From: Microvirga massiliensis
GTDB taxonomy: Bacteria > Pseudomonadota > Alphaproteobacteria > Rhizobiales > Beijerinckiaceae
Direction of reading: 5' to 3'
DNA: 64,000 nt
Assembly (NCBI RefSeq): GCF_001006805.1
Contig: NZ_LN811352.1
Coordinates: 61,803-125,802 of the forward strand
Shown here: in pieces, positions 11,344 to 19,901 of the stretch
Layout: each line of letters begins with the position of its first letter
How positions within the stretch are numbered: position 1 is the first letter of the stretch
Program-made: the position numbers and the translations under genes
Notes under the pieces: generated by a model
What the model saw: only the letters and a program-made list of their open reading frames with translations
Told to the model about the DNA's origin: nothing
Database searches by the model: none

Positions 11344-12048
11344 ATGTCGCGCAAGACGGATGTCACCGCGACCGGGCAATCCGGCGCGATCGATCGCTTC
11401 CTGGAGGACGCCAAGCGCGTTGCGGTCTCTGATGCCGCGGCGCGGCTCATCTTTGCCCTCGACGCGACGATGAGCCGCCAGCCGACGTGGGATCTCGCAA
11501 CCCATCTCCAAGCCGCCATGTTCGACGCGGTCGGTGAGGTTGGCGGCCTCACGATCCAACTCGTCTACTTCCGCGGTTTCGGCGAGTGCCGCGCCTCGCG
11601 GTGGGTGGCGGACGGGCGCGCCCTGCGCGACCTCATGTGCCGTATCCGGTGCCAAGGCGGCAAAACTCAGATAGGCCGGGTCCTGCGCCATGTGCGCAGC
11701 GCAGCCGAATCAGGGCCACTGCGGGTCATGGTGTTCGTGGGCGACGCCATGGAGGAGTCCATCGACGAGCTCTGCGCGGTTGCCGGGGAACTCGGTATCC
11801 TGGGCGTCAAGGCTTTCATGTTCCAGGAGGGGCCTGATCGTAGGGCGGAGCTGGCGTTTCGGGAAATCGCTCGAATCACGGGGGGCGCCTATGAGCGGTT
11901 CGACCACAAGGCGCCTGAGCGCCTCGTCGGACTGCTGCGTGCCGCGGCAACCTATGCGAGCCAGGGCACGGACGGTCTGATCCGGCTCGCCGCCCGCGAA
12001 CCGGAGGCAAGGGCGCTTCTCACGTCGCTCCGTGGAGCGTCCTCATGA
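11344..12048 (+). CDS. vWA-domain-like protein, partner of membrane J-domain protein
   Basis: A 234-aa soluble protein. Residues about 35-215 look like a von Willebrand A fold: strand LIFALDATMS supplies a MIDAS-type DxTxS (D40-S44), a threonine lies in the GGKTQIGR loop (about 109), and an acidic loop VFVGDAMEES follows the next strand. The remainder is helical. It would bind a divalent metal and a protein ligand. Its stop overlaps the start of the J-domain gene by 4 bp (ATGA), implying translational coupling. ATG 11344 follows a purine-rich GGAGAGAGA element. Similar pairs occur in Hyphomicrobiales, but I know of no assigned function. Confidence 0.75.
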   Translation: MSRKTDVTATGQSGAIDRFLEDAKRVAVSDAAARLIFALDATMSRQPTWDLATHLQAAMFDAVGEVGGLTIQLVYFRGFGECRASRWVADGRALRDLMCRIRCQGGKTQIGRVLRHVRSAAESGPLRVMVFVGDAMEESIDELCAVAGELGILGVKAFMFQEGPDRRAELAFREIARITGGAYERFDHKAPERLVGLLRAAATYASQGTDGLIRLAAREPEARALLTSLRGASS

Positions 12049-12743
12049 GCCTGATGTACGGTATCGCCGCGGTTCTCGCACTGTGGTGGCTCAGCACCGT
12101 GTTTGCCCGCGCGGACGTCCGTGCCGTGGCTAAAGCGGGAAAGATGATTGCTGGCATCCTCAGCCTAGGCGCGGCTGTCCTTCTGGGTGCGAGGGGCCGG
12201 ATCGACATGGCCCTCCTCCTGGGGGGAATTGGGGCATCCCTCCTGGGCTGGAGCAGGATGCGATTGCCGGGAGGAGGTTCGAGAATGCCGGGCATCTCGC
12301 GAGTCCGCTCGGCTCTGATCGAGATGGAGTTGGATCACGGTACGGGTGCGATGGATGGAACCGTACTGGCGGGCCAGCATGCCGGAAAGCGCCTGAATCA
12401 GCTCGACAAGAGCGGAATCATCAGCCTCGTCGAGGAATGCCGAGCGACGGATCCCGATGGTCTCCGCTTGCTAGAGGCTTATCTCGACCGCCGGTTTGCC
12501 GGCTGGCGTGAACACGCTCAAAGCGATGGCGACGCGCGGACGGGAGCGGGCACGCAAGCGGGCGCAATGACCGATCAGGAGGCCTATCAGATCCTGGGAC
12601 TTGAGCCGGGCGCGGGCGCCGATGACATCAGGCGCGCTCACCGGACGCTGATGAAGAAATTGCATCCCGACCAGGGCGGGACGACGTATCTCGCGGCTCG
12701 CGTAAACGAGGCCAAGGAGATCTTGCTGAGCCGGCATCGCTGA
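12045..12743 (+). CDS. Membrane-anchored J-domain (DnaJ-like) protein
   Basis: A 232-aa protein. Two or three hydrophobic N-terminal segments (about 3-20, 36-50 and 55-67) are followed by a cytosolic middle domain (about 90-165), an Ala/Gly/Thr linker and a C-terminal J domain (about 180-232) with an intact HPD at 207-209. Having the J domain at the end after a membrane anchor resembles mitochondrial Tim14/Pam18 rather than DnaJ, and no Gly/Phe or zinc-finger region is present. It should stimulate a DnaK-type ATPase at the inner membrane. The gene overlaps the vWA gene by 4 bp. Confidence 0.85.
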   Translation: MSLMYGIAAVLALWWLSTVFARADVRAVAKAGKMIAGILSLGAAVLLGARGRIDMALLLGGIGASLLGWSRMRLPGGGSRMPGISRVRSALIEMELDHGTGAMDGTVLAGQHAGKRLNQLDKSGIISLVEECRATDPDGLRLLEAYLDRRFAGWREHAQSDGDARTGAGTQAGAMTDQEAYQILGLEPGAGADDIRRAHRTLMKKLHPDQGGTTYLAARVNEAKEILLSRHR

Positions 12744-12867
12744 TACTCCACGCGCGACACGGACAACCTGAGGACAAGGAGCGATCCGAAGGAGGCCGCT
12801 CCCGGCGCAGATCCCGGAGAGTGAAAAACGGCTCTCCGACGGGCTCGTGCTGAGCGACAAGCCAAAA

Positions 12868-12900
12868 TGCGGGATCCACCTGATCGAGATTGATCCCGCA
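12868..12900. terminator. Hairpin between convergent genes
   Basis: A 9-bp perfect stem (TGCGGGATC/GATCCCGCA) with a 15-nt loop lies in the 172-bp gap between the J-domain gene and the DD-carboxypeptidase gene, which converge. It has no good T-tract. A second shorter hairpin (GGAGAG/CTCTCC) lies just upstream near 12817-12838. Probably a bidirectional stop. Confidence 0.4.
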
Positions 12901-12915
12901 CTGGCCGGAGAAGCC

Positions 12916-14439
12916 TCAGCTCCGGGTTGCGAAGCAGGCAAACCCACTCCGTTTCAGAGCCTTGCAGGCCTTCTGTGCCTCGTCCGCCCCTTCAAAGCCG
13001 GAGAAGCGAGCGCGGAAGAGCGTTGTCCCGGACTTGGACACCTTCTCCGTGAAGGGCTCGACACCCGTGAGGGCACGCCCCAGTCGCGAACGTGCGGATT
13101 CCAGGATGGCTTTGGCCTTGTCCTCGTCATCCGTCGCGCCGAGCTGAATGACCCAGCCCGACGGAGTGGCGCGAGGGGCCTCACGCTTCGCCTGCGGGGC
13201 AGCGGGGGAAGGCGGAGCAGGAGGGGGAGGGGCCGGCAGCCTGTCGTCGAATTTGCCGGTCGAACCGACCGGGCGTGTCGCGGGCTCCGAATCCTCTACC
13301 GCTGCATACGCGTGAGCCGAGAGAGGCAGCGGCTGCGCACCGGCCTTCCACCGCAGGGGTTTAGATACCGGCGTGGTCGTGGAGGTCGCACCCGCGGCCG
13401 ACGCAACCACGGGCCGGAGCGAGTTGAGATCGAGCGGCTTGCGCGGCTCGGCCGCAGCCCTGGACGGAGACGTTGCGGCCGTGGTCTCGACGTTCAGGTC
13501 ACGGCGCGACGCGGCATCAGCCACAGCGACCGGACGAGGGCCCTCACCGACGAGAGGCGCCGTACGAGCACCCGCATAGGCCTTCGGCAGATTGGACTCG
13601 ACCAGGGACGCCATGATCCGATCCCGGCTCGGGCCAGAGCGCCCTCCTAGCACGACGGCGACGATATGTCGGGTTTCGGTGCGGGCGTTCGTCATCAGGT
13701 TGAAGCCGGAGGCCCGGGTGAAACCCGTCTTGATGCCATCCACGCCTTCGACTCGTCCCAGGAGCTTGTTGTGATTGGCGTAACGCGCTCCCCCGAATTC
13801 AAATACCCGGGTCTGGAAATACGAGTAGTATTTGGGGAACCGGTCCTGGATCGCCCGCGCGAGGGTGGTCAGGTCGCGCGCAGTCGTGACCTGCTCCGGG
13901 TTGGGGAGACCTGATGCGTTGCGGAATGTGGTCCGGCTCATCCCGAGGGAGCGGGCGCGGCGAGTCATCTGCTCGGCGAACGCGTCCTCGGATACCGCTA
14001 GGTTCTCGGCGATTACAACCGCTGCGTCATTTGCGGACTTCGTGACGAGCGCTTTGATGACGTCCTCGACAGCGATGGACGAACCCGCCCGCAACCCGAG
14101 CTTTGAAGGCGCTTGAGCTGCCGCGTTCGCGGAAACCTGGAGCCGGCTGTCGAGCGAGAGCTTTCCACGCTCCAACTGCTCGAACAAAAGGTACAGCGTC
14201 ATAACCTTAGTGACCGAGGCCGGGTGCCGCAGGGCATCCTCGTTTTCCGCATGGAGGACCCGCCCCGTCTTGGCGTCCACGACCATAGCCGCGTAGGGTG
14301 GATTGTATCCGCCGCCGGCAGCTTTCTTGCGCCTGGCGGCCTCGGCTGGACTGGGGAGTGCAACTGCAACAGTTGCGAAAATTCCGCAAATGGCGCTGAT
14401 GGCGAGAGTTCTACGTCCCGAAACACAGCCGAGATTCAT
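12916..14439 (-). CDS. D-alanyl-D-alanine carboxypeptidase (PBP5/6 type) with SPOR domain
   Basis: A 507-aa envelope protein. The signal peptide ends near SPAEA (residue 34). The peptidase S11 domain has all three active-site motifs: SVTK (75-78), SAN (135-137) and KTG (237-239). A Pro/Ala-rich linker and a C-terminal SPOR domain (about 428-507) follow. It trims the terminal D-Ala of peptidoglycan stem peptides, and SPOR domains bind denuded glycan at division sites, so septal action is likely. The open frame begins at 14514, but ATG 14439 gives a proper signal peptide. Confidence 0.92.
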   Translation of the reverse strand: MNLGCVSGRRTLAISAICGIFATVAVALPSPAEAARRKKAAGGGYNPPYAAMVVDAKTGRVLHAENEDALRHPASVTKVMTLYLLFEQLERGKLSLDSRLQVSANAAAQAPSKLGLRAGSSIAVEDVIKALVTKSANDAAVVIAENLAVSEDAFAEQMTRRARSLGMSRTTFRNASGLPNPEQVTTARDLTTLARAIQDRFPKYYSYFQTRVFEFGGARYANHNKLLGRVEGVDGIKTGFTRASGFNLMTNARTETRHIVAVVLGGRSGPSRDRIMASLVESNLPKAYAGARTAPLVGEGPRPVAVADAASRRDLNVETTAATSPSRAAAEPRKPLDLNSLRPVVASAAGATSTTTPVSKPLRWKAGAQPLPLSAHAYAAVEDSEPATRPVGSTGKFDDRLPAPPPPAPPSPAAPQAKREAPRATPSGWVIQLGATDDEDKAKAILESARSRLGRALTGVEPFTEKVSKSGTTLFRARFSGFEGADEAQKACKALKRSGFACFATRS

Positions 14440-14586
14440 TACGCAACCGTCCCTGATGCAACATTCTCGGATGGCGCCGGCGCTCTGCTCCCAAGCGTGG
14501 CCGGCGCAACACATGGGCTGACGCTAGGAGTTTGCGGTTACGAGTCGGTTAAGGCCTGGCTCCCGGCACGCGAGATCGGGTTATGT

Positions 14587-14625
14587 TGCACTGCACAAAT
14601 TTCTTGACAGATTTTGTGCAGTGCA
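14587..14625. promoter_or_regulatory. Paired TGCA-N-TGCA operators (PhaR-like) at phasin promoter
   Basis: Two 13-bp inverted copies (14587-14599 and 14613-14625) each contain a self-complementary core TGCA-N-TGCA. Core centres (14591 and 14621) are exactly 30 bp apart, about three helical turns. They flank the -35 hexamer, and the second sits in the -35/-10 spacer. TGCA-rich dyads are known targets of PhaR, the repressor of phasin genes in PHB-producing alphaproteobacteria. Assignment to PhaR is inferred from position upstream of the phasin gene. Confidence 0.65.
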
Positions 14626-14633
14626 CCTATAAG
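14604..14633 (+). promoter_or_regulatory. Sigma-70 promoter of the phasin gene
   Basis: A perfect -35 TTGACA (14604-14609), an 18-bp spacer and -10 TATAAG (14628-14633) form the strongest housekeeping promoter seen in the window. It lies 65 bp upstream of the phasin ATG and is embedded in the inverted operator pair, consistent with repression by blocking RNA polymerase. Confidence 0.75.
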
Positions 14634-14697
14634 GCGTGGTCTGTCGATTTTCGGCGGGGATTCAATCAGGAGCGGCGGTGCGACCGCCGAGCAAGCC

Positions 14698-15033
14698 ATG
14701 ATTCAGCAGTTCGACCAGTTCCAGAAATTCGGCCAGGATAACATGGACGCGGCCATGAAGACCTTCGGGGCCGTCACGAAGGGTGCGCAGACCATCGCCG
14801 TCGAGGCGGCCGAGTACGCCCGGAAGAGTTTCGAGCAGGGCACGGCGACCGTCGAGAAGCTCGTTGGCGCGAAGACCCTCGACAAGGCTGTCGAAATCCA
14901 GACGGAATTCCTGAAGAACTCCTATGAGGGCTTCGTTGCCCAGACGACAAAGATGGGCGAGCTCTATGCCGCCGTCGCCAAGGATGCTTTCAGGCCCTTC
15001 GAGACGATCGTCACCAAGGCCCCTGCGAAGTAA
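14698..15033 (+). CDS. Phasin family protein (PHB granule-associated)
   Basis: A 111-aa, all-helical protein without signal peptide. It begins MIQQFDQFQKFGQDNMDAAM and has the phasin core with KGAQTIAVEAAEYARKSFEQG in the middle and IQTEFLKNSYEGFVAQTTKM near residue 80. Phasins coat polyhydroxybutyrate granules and are produced in step with polymer load. Length and pattern match phasin_2 proteins of Hyphomicrobiales. ATG 14698 lacks a close Shine-Dalgarno; AGGAG at about 14668 is far upstream. It is monocistronic, with its own promoter and terminator. Confidence 0.9.
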   Translation: MIQQFDQFQKFGQDNMDAAMKTFGAVTKGAQTIAVEAAEYARKSFEQGTATVEKLVGAKTLDKAVEIQTEFLKNSYEGFVAQTTKMGELYAAVAKDAFRPFETIVTKAPAK

Positions 15034-15064
15034 GCCGCTTCGTCCAAAGTTGTGTTGCGTCCGA

Positions 15065-15093
15065 GGCGCCGGCGACCAGCCGGCGCCTTTTTT
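15065..15093 (+). terminator. Rho-independent terminator of the phasin gene
   Basis: A 9-bp GC-rich perfect stem (GGCGCCGGC and complement) with loop GACCA is followed directly by six T residues, 32 bp after the phasin stop codon. Confidence 0.93.
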
Positions 15094-15304
15094 CGTTCTG
15101 GCGATCCCTTCACAAACCCTTGCCGATCCGGTGTTGCGACGTTCCGCCCTTCCTCCCGTCCACCGGCCCGCGACGCCGTGAACATGGACGCTTGATCTGG
15201 AAGCCCACCTGGGCAGACTATACATTCAGTTTGGGTGGCGGGCTCGCATCGGTGCATTCCGGAGCGGGACTGCATAAGGTCCGGACGGGGTTTATCGATA
15301 CGAC

Positions 15305-15694
15305 ATGGTGCCGACGATTGATGGCCGCTGGCTTTGCTCGGTGACAGCCGCTTTGCATGCCGCCGGGACGGGGTCGGCCGGTGGCGATGATGACGGCCGT
15401 GCCGGCACAGCGATCATCGCGAAGACTAAGCCTCGGACGAAACGACCGAACCTTTACCGCGTTCTCCTGCTGAACGACGACTACACCCCCATGGAGTTCG
15501 TCGTTCATGTCCTGGAGCGCTTCTTCAACAAGAACCGTGAAGATGCGACGCGCATCATGTTGCACGTGCACCAGAACGGCGTCGGGGAGTGCGGCGTATT
15601 TACCTACGAGGTGGCCGAGACCAAGGTCACGCAAGTTATGGACTTCGCCCGGAAGCACCAGCACCCGCTGCAGTGCGTGATGGAGAAGAAGTAG
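15305..15694 (+). CDS. clpS: ATP-dependent Clp protease adaptor ClpS
   Basis: ClpS delivers N-degron substrates (Leu, Phe, Tyr, Trp N-termini) to ClpAP. The conserved core begins at about residue 45 ([27 protein letters not shown]), contains the substrate-pocket NDDYTPM and ends with the family C-terminus [11 protein letters not shown]. From ATG 15305 the protein is 129 aa, with an N-terminal extension of about 40 residues longer than usual; GTG 15341 would give a more typical length. No good Shine-Dalgarno decides this. clpA follows 119 bp later. Confidence 0.93.
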   Translation: MVPTIDGRWLCSVTAALHAAGTGSAGGDDDGRAGTAIIAKTKPRTKRPNLYRVLLLNDDYTPMEFVVHVLERFFNKNREDATRIMLHVHQNGVGECGVFTYEVAETKVTQVMDFARKHQHPLQCVMEKK

Positions 15695-15813
15695 GCATCG
15701 GCAGAGGTCCCGGGACGCGGAATTCGGGCTCTTGGGAACTTTGCGCTAATATTAAAGATCGGGATGCGGTCCTGCTGCGGATCGCGTCCGGACCCTGGAA
15801 GGACACCGAACCC

Positions 15814-18288
15814 TTGCCGAGTTTCTCTCGCAGTCTAGAACAAGCTCTTCACCGTGCTCTCGCCCTGGCAGGGGAGCGGCGGCATGAATACGCGACCCTG
15901 GAGCATCTTCTGCTCGCCCTGGTCGACGATCAGGATGCGGCTGCGGTCATGCGGGCCTGCAACGTCGATCTCGACGTCCTGCGTCGGAACCTGGTCGAGT
16001 ACGTCGATACCGAACTTGCCAATCTCGTTGCCGACGGGCGCCAGGATTCCAAGCCGACCGCTGGCTTTCAGCGCGTAATCCAGCGAGCGGTGATCCATGT
16101 CCAGTCATCCGGACGGGAGGAGGTGACCGGAGCCAACGTGCTCGTGGCGATCTTCGCCGAGCGCGAGAGCCACGCCGCGTATTTCCTGCAGGAACAGGAC
16201 ATGACCCGTTACGACGCGGTCAATTACATCAGTCACGGAATCGCGAAGCGGCCCGGCCTCTCGGAGAGTAGGCCTCCTCGTGGTTCCGAGGAAGAGTCGA
16301 ACGAGCGTCCGACCGGCGACGACAACGAAGGTCGCCCGAAGAAAAAGGGCGATGCACTAGAGGCTTACTGCATAAACCTCAACAAGAAGGCTAAGGACGG
16401 CAAGATCGACCCGCTGATTGGGCGTGAGGCCGAGGTCGAGCGTACGATCCAGGTCCTGTGCCGCCGGCAAAAGAACAATCCTCTCCTGGTTGGGGACCCG
16501 GGCGTCGGGAAAACCGCGATCGCGGAGGGATTGGCCCGGAAGATCGTGCAGAACGAAGTTCCGGAAGTGCTCGCCAACGCGACGGTGTTTGCGCTCGACA
16601 TGGGCACTCTGCTCGCCGGGACGCGCTACCGTGGAGATTTCGAGGAACGGCTGAAGCAGGTCATCAAGGAGATCGAGGCCCACCCGAAAGCCATCATGTT
16701 CATCGACGAGATCCATACGGTGATCGGCGCCGGTGCGACTTCCGGCGGCGCCATGGACGCGTCGAACCTGCTGAAGCCGGCTCTGGCTCAGGGCACCCTG
16801 CGCTGCATCGGGTCTACGACCTACAAGGAGTACCGGCAGTATTTCGAGAAGGATCGGGCTCTCGTCCGGCGCTTCCAGAAGATCGACGTGAACGAGCCAT
16901 CGGTGCCCGACACGATCGAGATCATCAAAGGTCTCAAGCCCTATTTCGAGGAGTTCCACAAGCTCCGCTACACGAACGATGCCGTGAAGGCCGCCGTGGA
17001 ATTGTCGGCTCGCTATATCCACGACCGCAAGCTCCCGGACAAGGCGATCGACGTCATCGACGAGACCGGCGCATCGCAGATGCTCGTGCCGGAAGGCCGC
17101 CGCAAGAAGACGATCGGCGTGAAGGAGATCGAGGCGACGGTCGCGACGATGGCTCGCATCCCGCCCAAGACCGTCTCCAAGGACGACGCCGAGGTGCTGT
17201 CGAATCTCCAGTCGACGCTCAAACGTGTCGTCTACGGGCAAGACAAGGCGATCGAAGCCCTCACGGCCGCGATCAAGCTCTCCCGGGCCGGCCTGCGTGA
17301 TGCGGAAAAGCCGATCGGATCATACCTCTTTGCGGGCCCGACAGGCGTCGGAAAGACCGAGGTCGCGAAGCAACTCGCGGCGAGCCTCGGAGTCGAGCTG
17401 CTTCGCTTCGACATGTCAGAATACATGGAGCGCCATACGGTCAGCCGCTTGATTGGTGCCCCTCCGGGCTATGTCGGCTTCGACCAGGGAGGCCTTCTGA
17501 CCGACGGCGTCGATCAGCATCCGCATTGCGTGCTCCTTCTCGACGAAATCGAGAAGGCCCATCCGGATCTGTTCAACATTCTGTTGCAGATCATGGACCA
17601 TGGGAAACTGACCGACCACAACGGCAAGCAGGTCGACTTCCGGAACGTGATCATCATCATGACCACGAACGCTGGAGCCGCAGACCTCGTCCGCCCGGCA
17701 TTCGGGTTCACCAGGGCCAAGCGCGAAGGGGACGATACTGAGGCGATCAACCGCCTGTTTGCTCCGGAGTTCCGGAACCGCCTCGATGCGGTGATCTCCT
17801 TCGGCCATCTCCCGAAGGAGGTGGTGCAGCAGGTCGTCGACAAGTTTGTGCTGCAGCTCGAAGCGCAGCTCGCGGACCGCAACGTCACGATCGAGCTCAC
17901 GGACGAGGCACGGGAATGGCTTGTTGAGCACGGCTACGACGAGGCCATGGGTGCCCGGCCAATGGCCCGCCTCATCCAGACCACCATCAAGACGCCCTTG
18001 GCCGACGACGTTCTGTTCGGACGCCTCAAGGCGGGTGGTGCTGTGCGTGTGATTGTGCAGACCGATGAGGCCGGCACGAAGACGCTCGGCTTCGAATACC
18101 CGGAAGGGCCGATCGTCCCGAAGCAGGAAAAGGACGTGAGTGAGGTCGCCCGCAAGCGGTCCCGCCCGAAAGCGAACCGCTACGGGAAATCCCGCAAGTC
18201 CGTGAAGCCGACGAAACCGAAAGGACCCGGCGGGTCCGGCGGAGGGGGCGTCCGAACGGTTCCCAAGGTTCCGTTGGTGCGTGCATGA
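15814..18288 (+). CDS. clpA: ATP-dependent Clp protease ATP-binding subunit ClpA
   Basis: An 824-aa AAA+ unfoldase partnering ClpP and ClpS. It has an N-domain with two Clp repeats ([29 protein letters not shown]), a first Walker A GDPGVGKT near residue 227 and a second, GPTGVGKT, near residue 508. TTG 15814 is chosen as start: it gives the family N-terminus [11 protein letters not shown] and has GGAAGGA upstream. The longer open frame overlapping clpS is not conserved. The C-terminus ends in an unusual Lys/Gly/Pro-rich basic tail (about 785-824) overlapping the next gene by 4 bp. Confidence 0.95.
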   Translation: MPSFSRSLEQALHRALALAGERRHEYATLEHLLLALVDDQDAAAVMRACNVDLDVLRRNLVEYVDTELANLVADGRQDSKPTAGFQRVIQRAVIHVQSSGREEVTGANVLVAIFAERESHAAYFLQEQDMTRYDAVNYISHGIAKRPGLSESRPPRGSEEESNERPTGDDNEGRPKKKGDALEAYCINLNKKAKDGKIDPLIGREAEVERTIQVLCRRQKNNPLLVGDPGVGKTAIAEGLARKIVQNEVPEVLANATVFALDMGTLLAGTRYRGDFEERLKQVIKEIEAHPKAIMFIDEIHTVIGAGATSGGAMDASNLLKPALAQGTLRCIGSTTYKEYRQYFEKDRALVRRFQKIDVNEPSVPDTIEIIKGLKPYFEEFHKLRYTNDAVKAAVELSARYIHDRKLPDKAIDVIDETGASQMLVPEGRRKKTIGVKEIEATVATMARIPPKTVSKDDAEVLSNLQSTLKRVVYGQDKAIEALTAAIKLSRAGLRDAEKPIGSYLFAGPTGVGKTEVAKQLAASLGVELLRFDMSEYMERHTVSRLIGAPPGYVGFDQGGLLTDGVDQHPHCVLLLDEIEKAHPDLFNILLQIMDHGKLTDHNGKQVDFRNVIIIMTTNAGAADLVRPAFGFTRAKREGDDTEAINRLFAPEFRNRLDAVISFGHLPKEVVQQVVDKFVLQLEAQLADRNVTIELTDEAREWLVEHGYDEAMGARPMARLIQTTIKTPLADDVLFGRLKAGGAVRVIVQTDEAGTKTLGFEYPEGPIVPKQEKDVSEVARKRSRPKANRYGKSRKSVKPTKPKGPGGSGGGGVRTVPKVPLVRA

Positions 18289-18539
18289 GCCTCGAAATTC
18301 AAGAACTTGCGCCGCAGGCTACCAAGCAGCCTGCGGCAAGCTCGACACGCCGCAGCCGGCGCGAGGAGCGCTGGGCGCGTCGCCGTCGCCGGATGTGGTT
18401 CGAAGAGGCGATAGGCTGGGTTCTCGTGCCGCTCATCCTTCTAGGATGCTATTGGATGCTCGATACGGGGCTCAACGCCCTCGGCACATCCATTCCGGCA
18501 GTGGTGGCCGGGCTCCGCGAGATTGCGTCGGCCTTCTGA
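18285..18539 (+). CDS. Small single-pass membrane protein
   Basis: An 84-aa protein of unknown function. Residues 1-22 are polar, 23-36 are an Arg-rich cluster (RRSRREERWARRRRRMW), about 41-60 form one hydrophobic helix (IGWVLVPLILLGCYWML), and a short amphipathic tail follows. By the positive-inside rule the N-terminus is cytoplasmic. The ATG overlaps the clpA stop by 4 bp (ATGA), so translation is probably coupled to clpA. It is short, but overlap and composition support a real gene. Confidence 0.65.
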   Translation: MSLEIQELAPQATKQPAASSTRRSRREERWARRRRRMWFEEAIGWVLVPLILLGCYWMLDTGLNALGTSIPAVVAGLREIASAF

Positions 18540-18545
18540 GGCCGC

Positions 18546-19757
18546 TCACGTCTCCGTCCGCTTGAAGGGACCTGTGGCGTCGAGTTCTTGCGTGATGGCG
18601 AGAACCGCTTGCCGCTCGCGTTCAAGATGGGCAGCGACGGCCCGCCGGAAGGACAGGTCCCCAATCGAGTGGCTCGAGTGTGTCAGCACGGGCCGGTATC
18701 CCCGCGCCAGCTTGTGCTCGCCTTGGGCTCCTGCTTCGACGCGCGTGAGCCCACGGGCAATCGCGAAATCGATCGCCTGATAATAGCAAAGCTCGAAGTG
18801 AAGGAAGGGGTGATCCTCGATGCACCCCCAGTTGCGCCCGAACAGGTGGCTGCGGCCAATAAAGTTGATCGCGCCCGCAACGTAGCGGCCGGCCCGTTTG
18901 GCCAGGACCAGGAGAACTCGTTCGCTCATTCGATCTCCGATGAGCGAAAAGAATCGCCGGTTCAGGTAGGGACGACCCCATTTGCGAGACCCGGTATCCT
19001 GATAAAAAGTGAAGAAGGCGTCCCAGTGCTTCTCCGTGATGTCTGAACCGGTAAGCCAATCGACGGTGATCCCATCGGCCAGCGCTTCCCGCCGTTCGCG
19101 ACGGATCGCCTTTCGCTTTCGGGAGGCGAGGGCGCCGAGGAAGTCATCAAACGAGTCGTATCCCTCGTTGATCCAGTGGAACTGCTGGTCCGTTCGAGGG
19201 AGGTAGCCCGCCTCTACCAGGGCCTGAGACTCCTTTCCCGTGAGGAATGTCACATGGGCGGACGACGCGCCCATCTGGTGGCGAAGGGCTTCGATACCTG
19301 AGACGAGGTGGCGCCAAGCCGATTCTCGATCTGAATGGCCCACGAGAAGGCGTGGCCCGGTGACGGGGGTGAATGGCACGCAAATCTGGAGCTTGGGGTA
19401 ATAACTCCCCCCCGCGCGCCTGTAGGCATCGGCCCACGCATGGTCGAACACGTATTCGCCCATAGAGTGGGACTTCAGGTAGCACGGCGCGGCAGCCGCA
19501 AGGGTTCCGGATGCATCCTCGACCAGGATGTGTATCGGCTGCCAGCCGCTCCTCTCGCCGACGCAGCCGGATTCCTCCAGGATCGAGAGAAACGCGTGCT
19601 CGACGAAGGGATTGGAGGGATCCTCGCCAGGGAGATGCTCTGCGGCAGCCTGTGCGCAGGCATCCCAGTCCCCTGAAGGAACCGCCTTCAGGGATGTCGC
19701 AACCTTTACAGTGAACCGGGACTGTTGGGAGGGGCCCGGGTCCGGAATCCGGCTCAT
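18546..19757 (-). CDS. GNAT/FemAB-like acyltransferase (COG3146 family)
   Basis: A 403-aa cytoplasmic protein of the COG3146 (DUF482) family, predicted N-acyltransferases with two tandem GNAT-like folds related to FemAB peptidoglycan enzymes. Recognisable blocks are NPFVEHAFLSILEESG, a Trp/Tyr/Pro-rich stretch (AWADAYRRAGGSYYPKLQICVPFTPVTGPR) and RKRKAIRRER in the middle. FELCYYQAIDFAI and EAGAQGEHKLARGY lie towards the end. The substrate is unknown. ATG 19757 is preferred to the upstream frame. The gene is downstream of the GDPD gene on the same strand, after 144 bp. Confidence 0.82.
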   Translation of the reverse strand: MSRIPDPGPSQQSRFTVKVATSLKAVPSGDWDACAQAAAEHLPGEDPSNPFVEHAFLSILEESGCVGERSGWQPIHILVEDASGTLAAAAPCYLKSHSMGEYVFDHAWADAYRRAGGSYYPKLQICVPFTPVTGPRLLVGHSDRESAWRHLVSGIEALRHQMGASSAHVTFLTGKESQALVEAGYLPRTDQQFHWINEGYDSFDDFLGALASRKRKAIRRERREALADGITVDWLTGSDITEKHWDAFFTFYQDTGSRKWGRPYLNRRFFSLIGDRMSERVLLVLAKRAGRYVAGAINFIGRSHLFGRNWGCIEDHPFLHFELCYYQAIDFAIARGLTRVEAGAQGEHKLARGYRPVLTHSSHSIGDLSFRRAVAAHLERERQAVLAITQELDATGPFKRTET

Positions 19758-19901
19758 GGCACCTTCAAATGAGGTGAGGGCTGTTGATCCAACGGAGGAG
19801 AGTCGTCCGGCCAATCAGCAAATTCCACGCGGATATCTCTCGTGGCGCTACTCGCTAGATAGGAGTTTTCTGGTCCGGAACGACGATACGCGCGGTCGCA
19901 C

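Noticed and set aside
12847..13650. Plus-strand open frame opposite the DD-carboxypeptidase
   Set aside because: Arg-rich antisense shadow of the Ala/Pro-rich linker and SPOR region.
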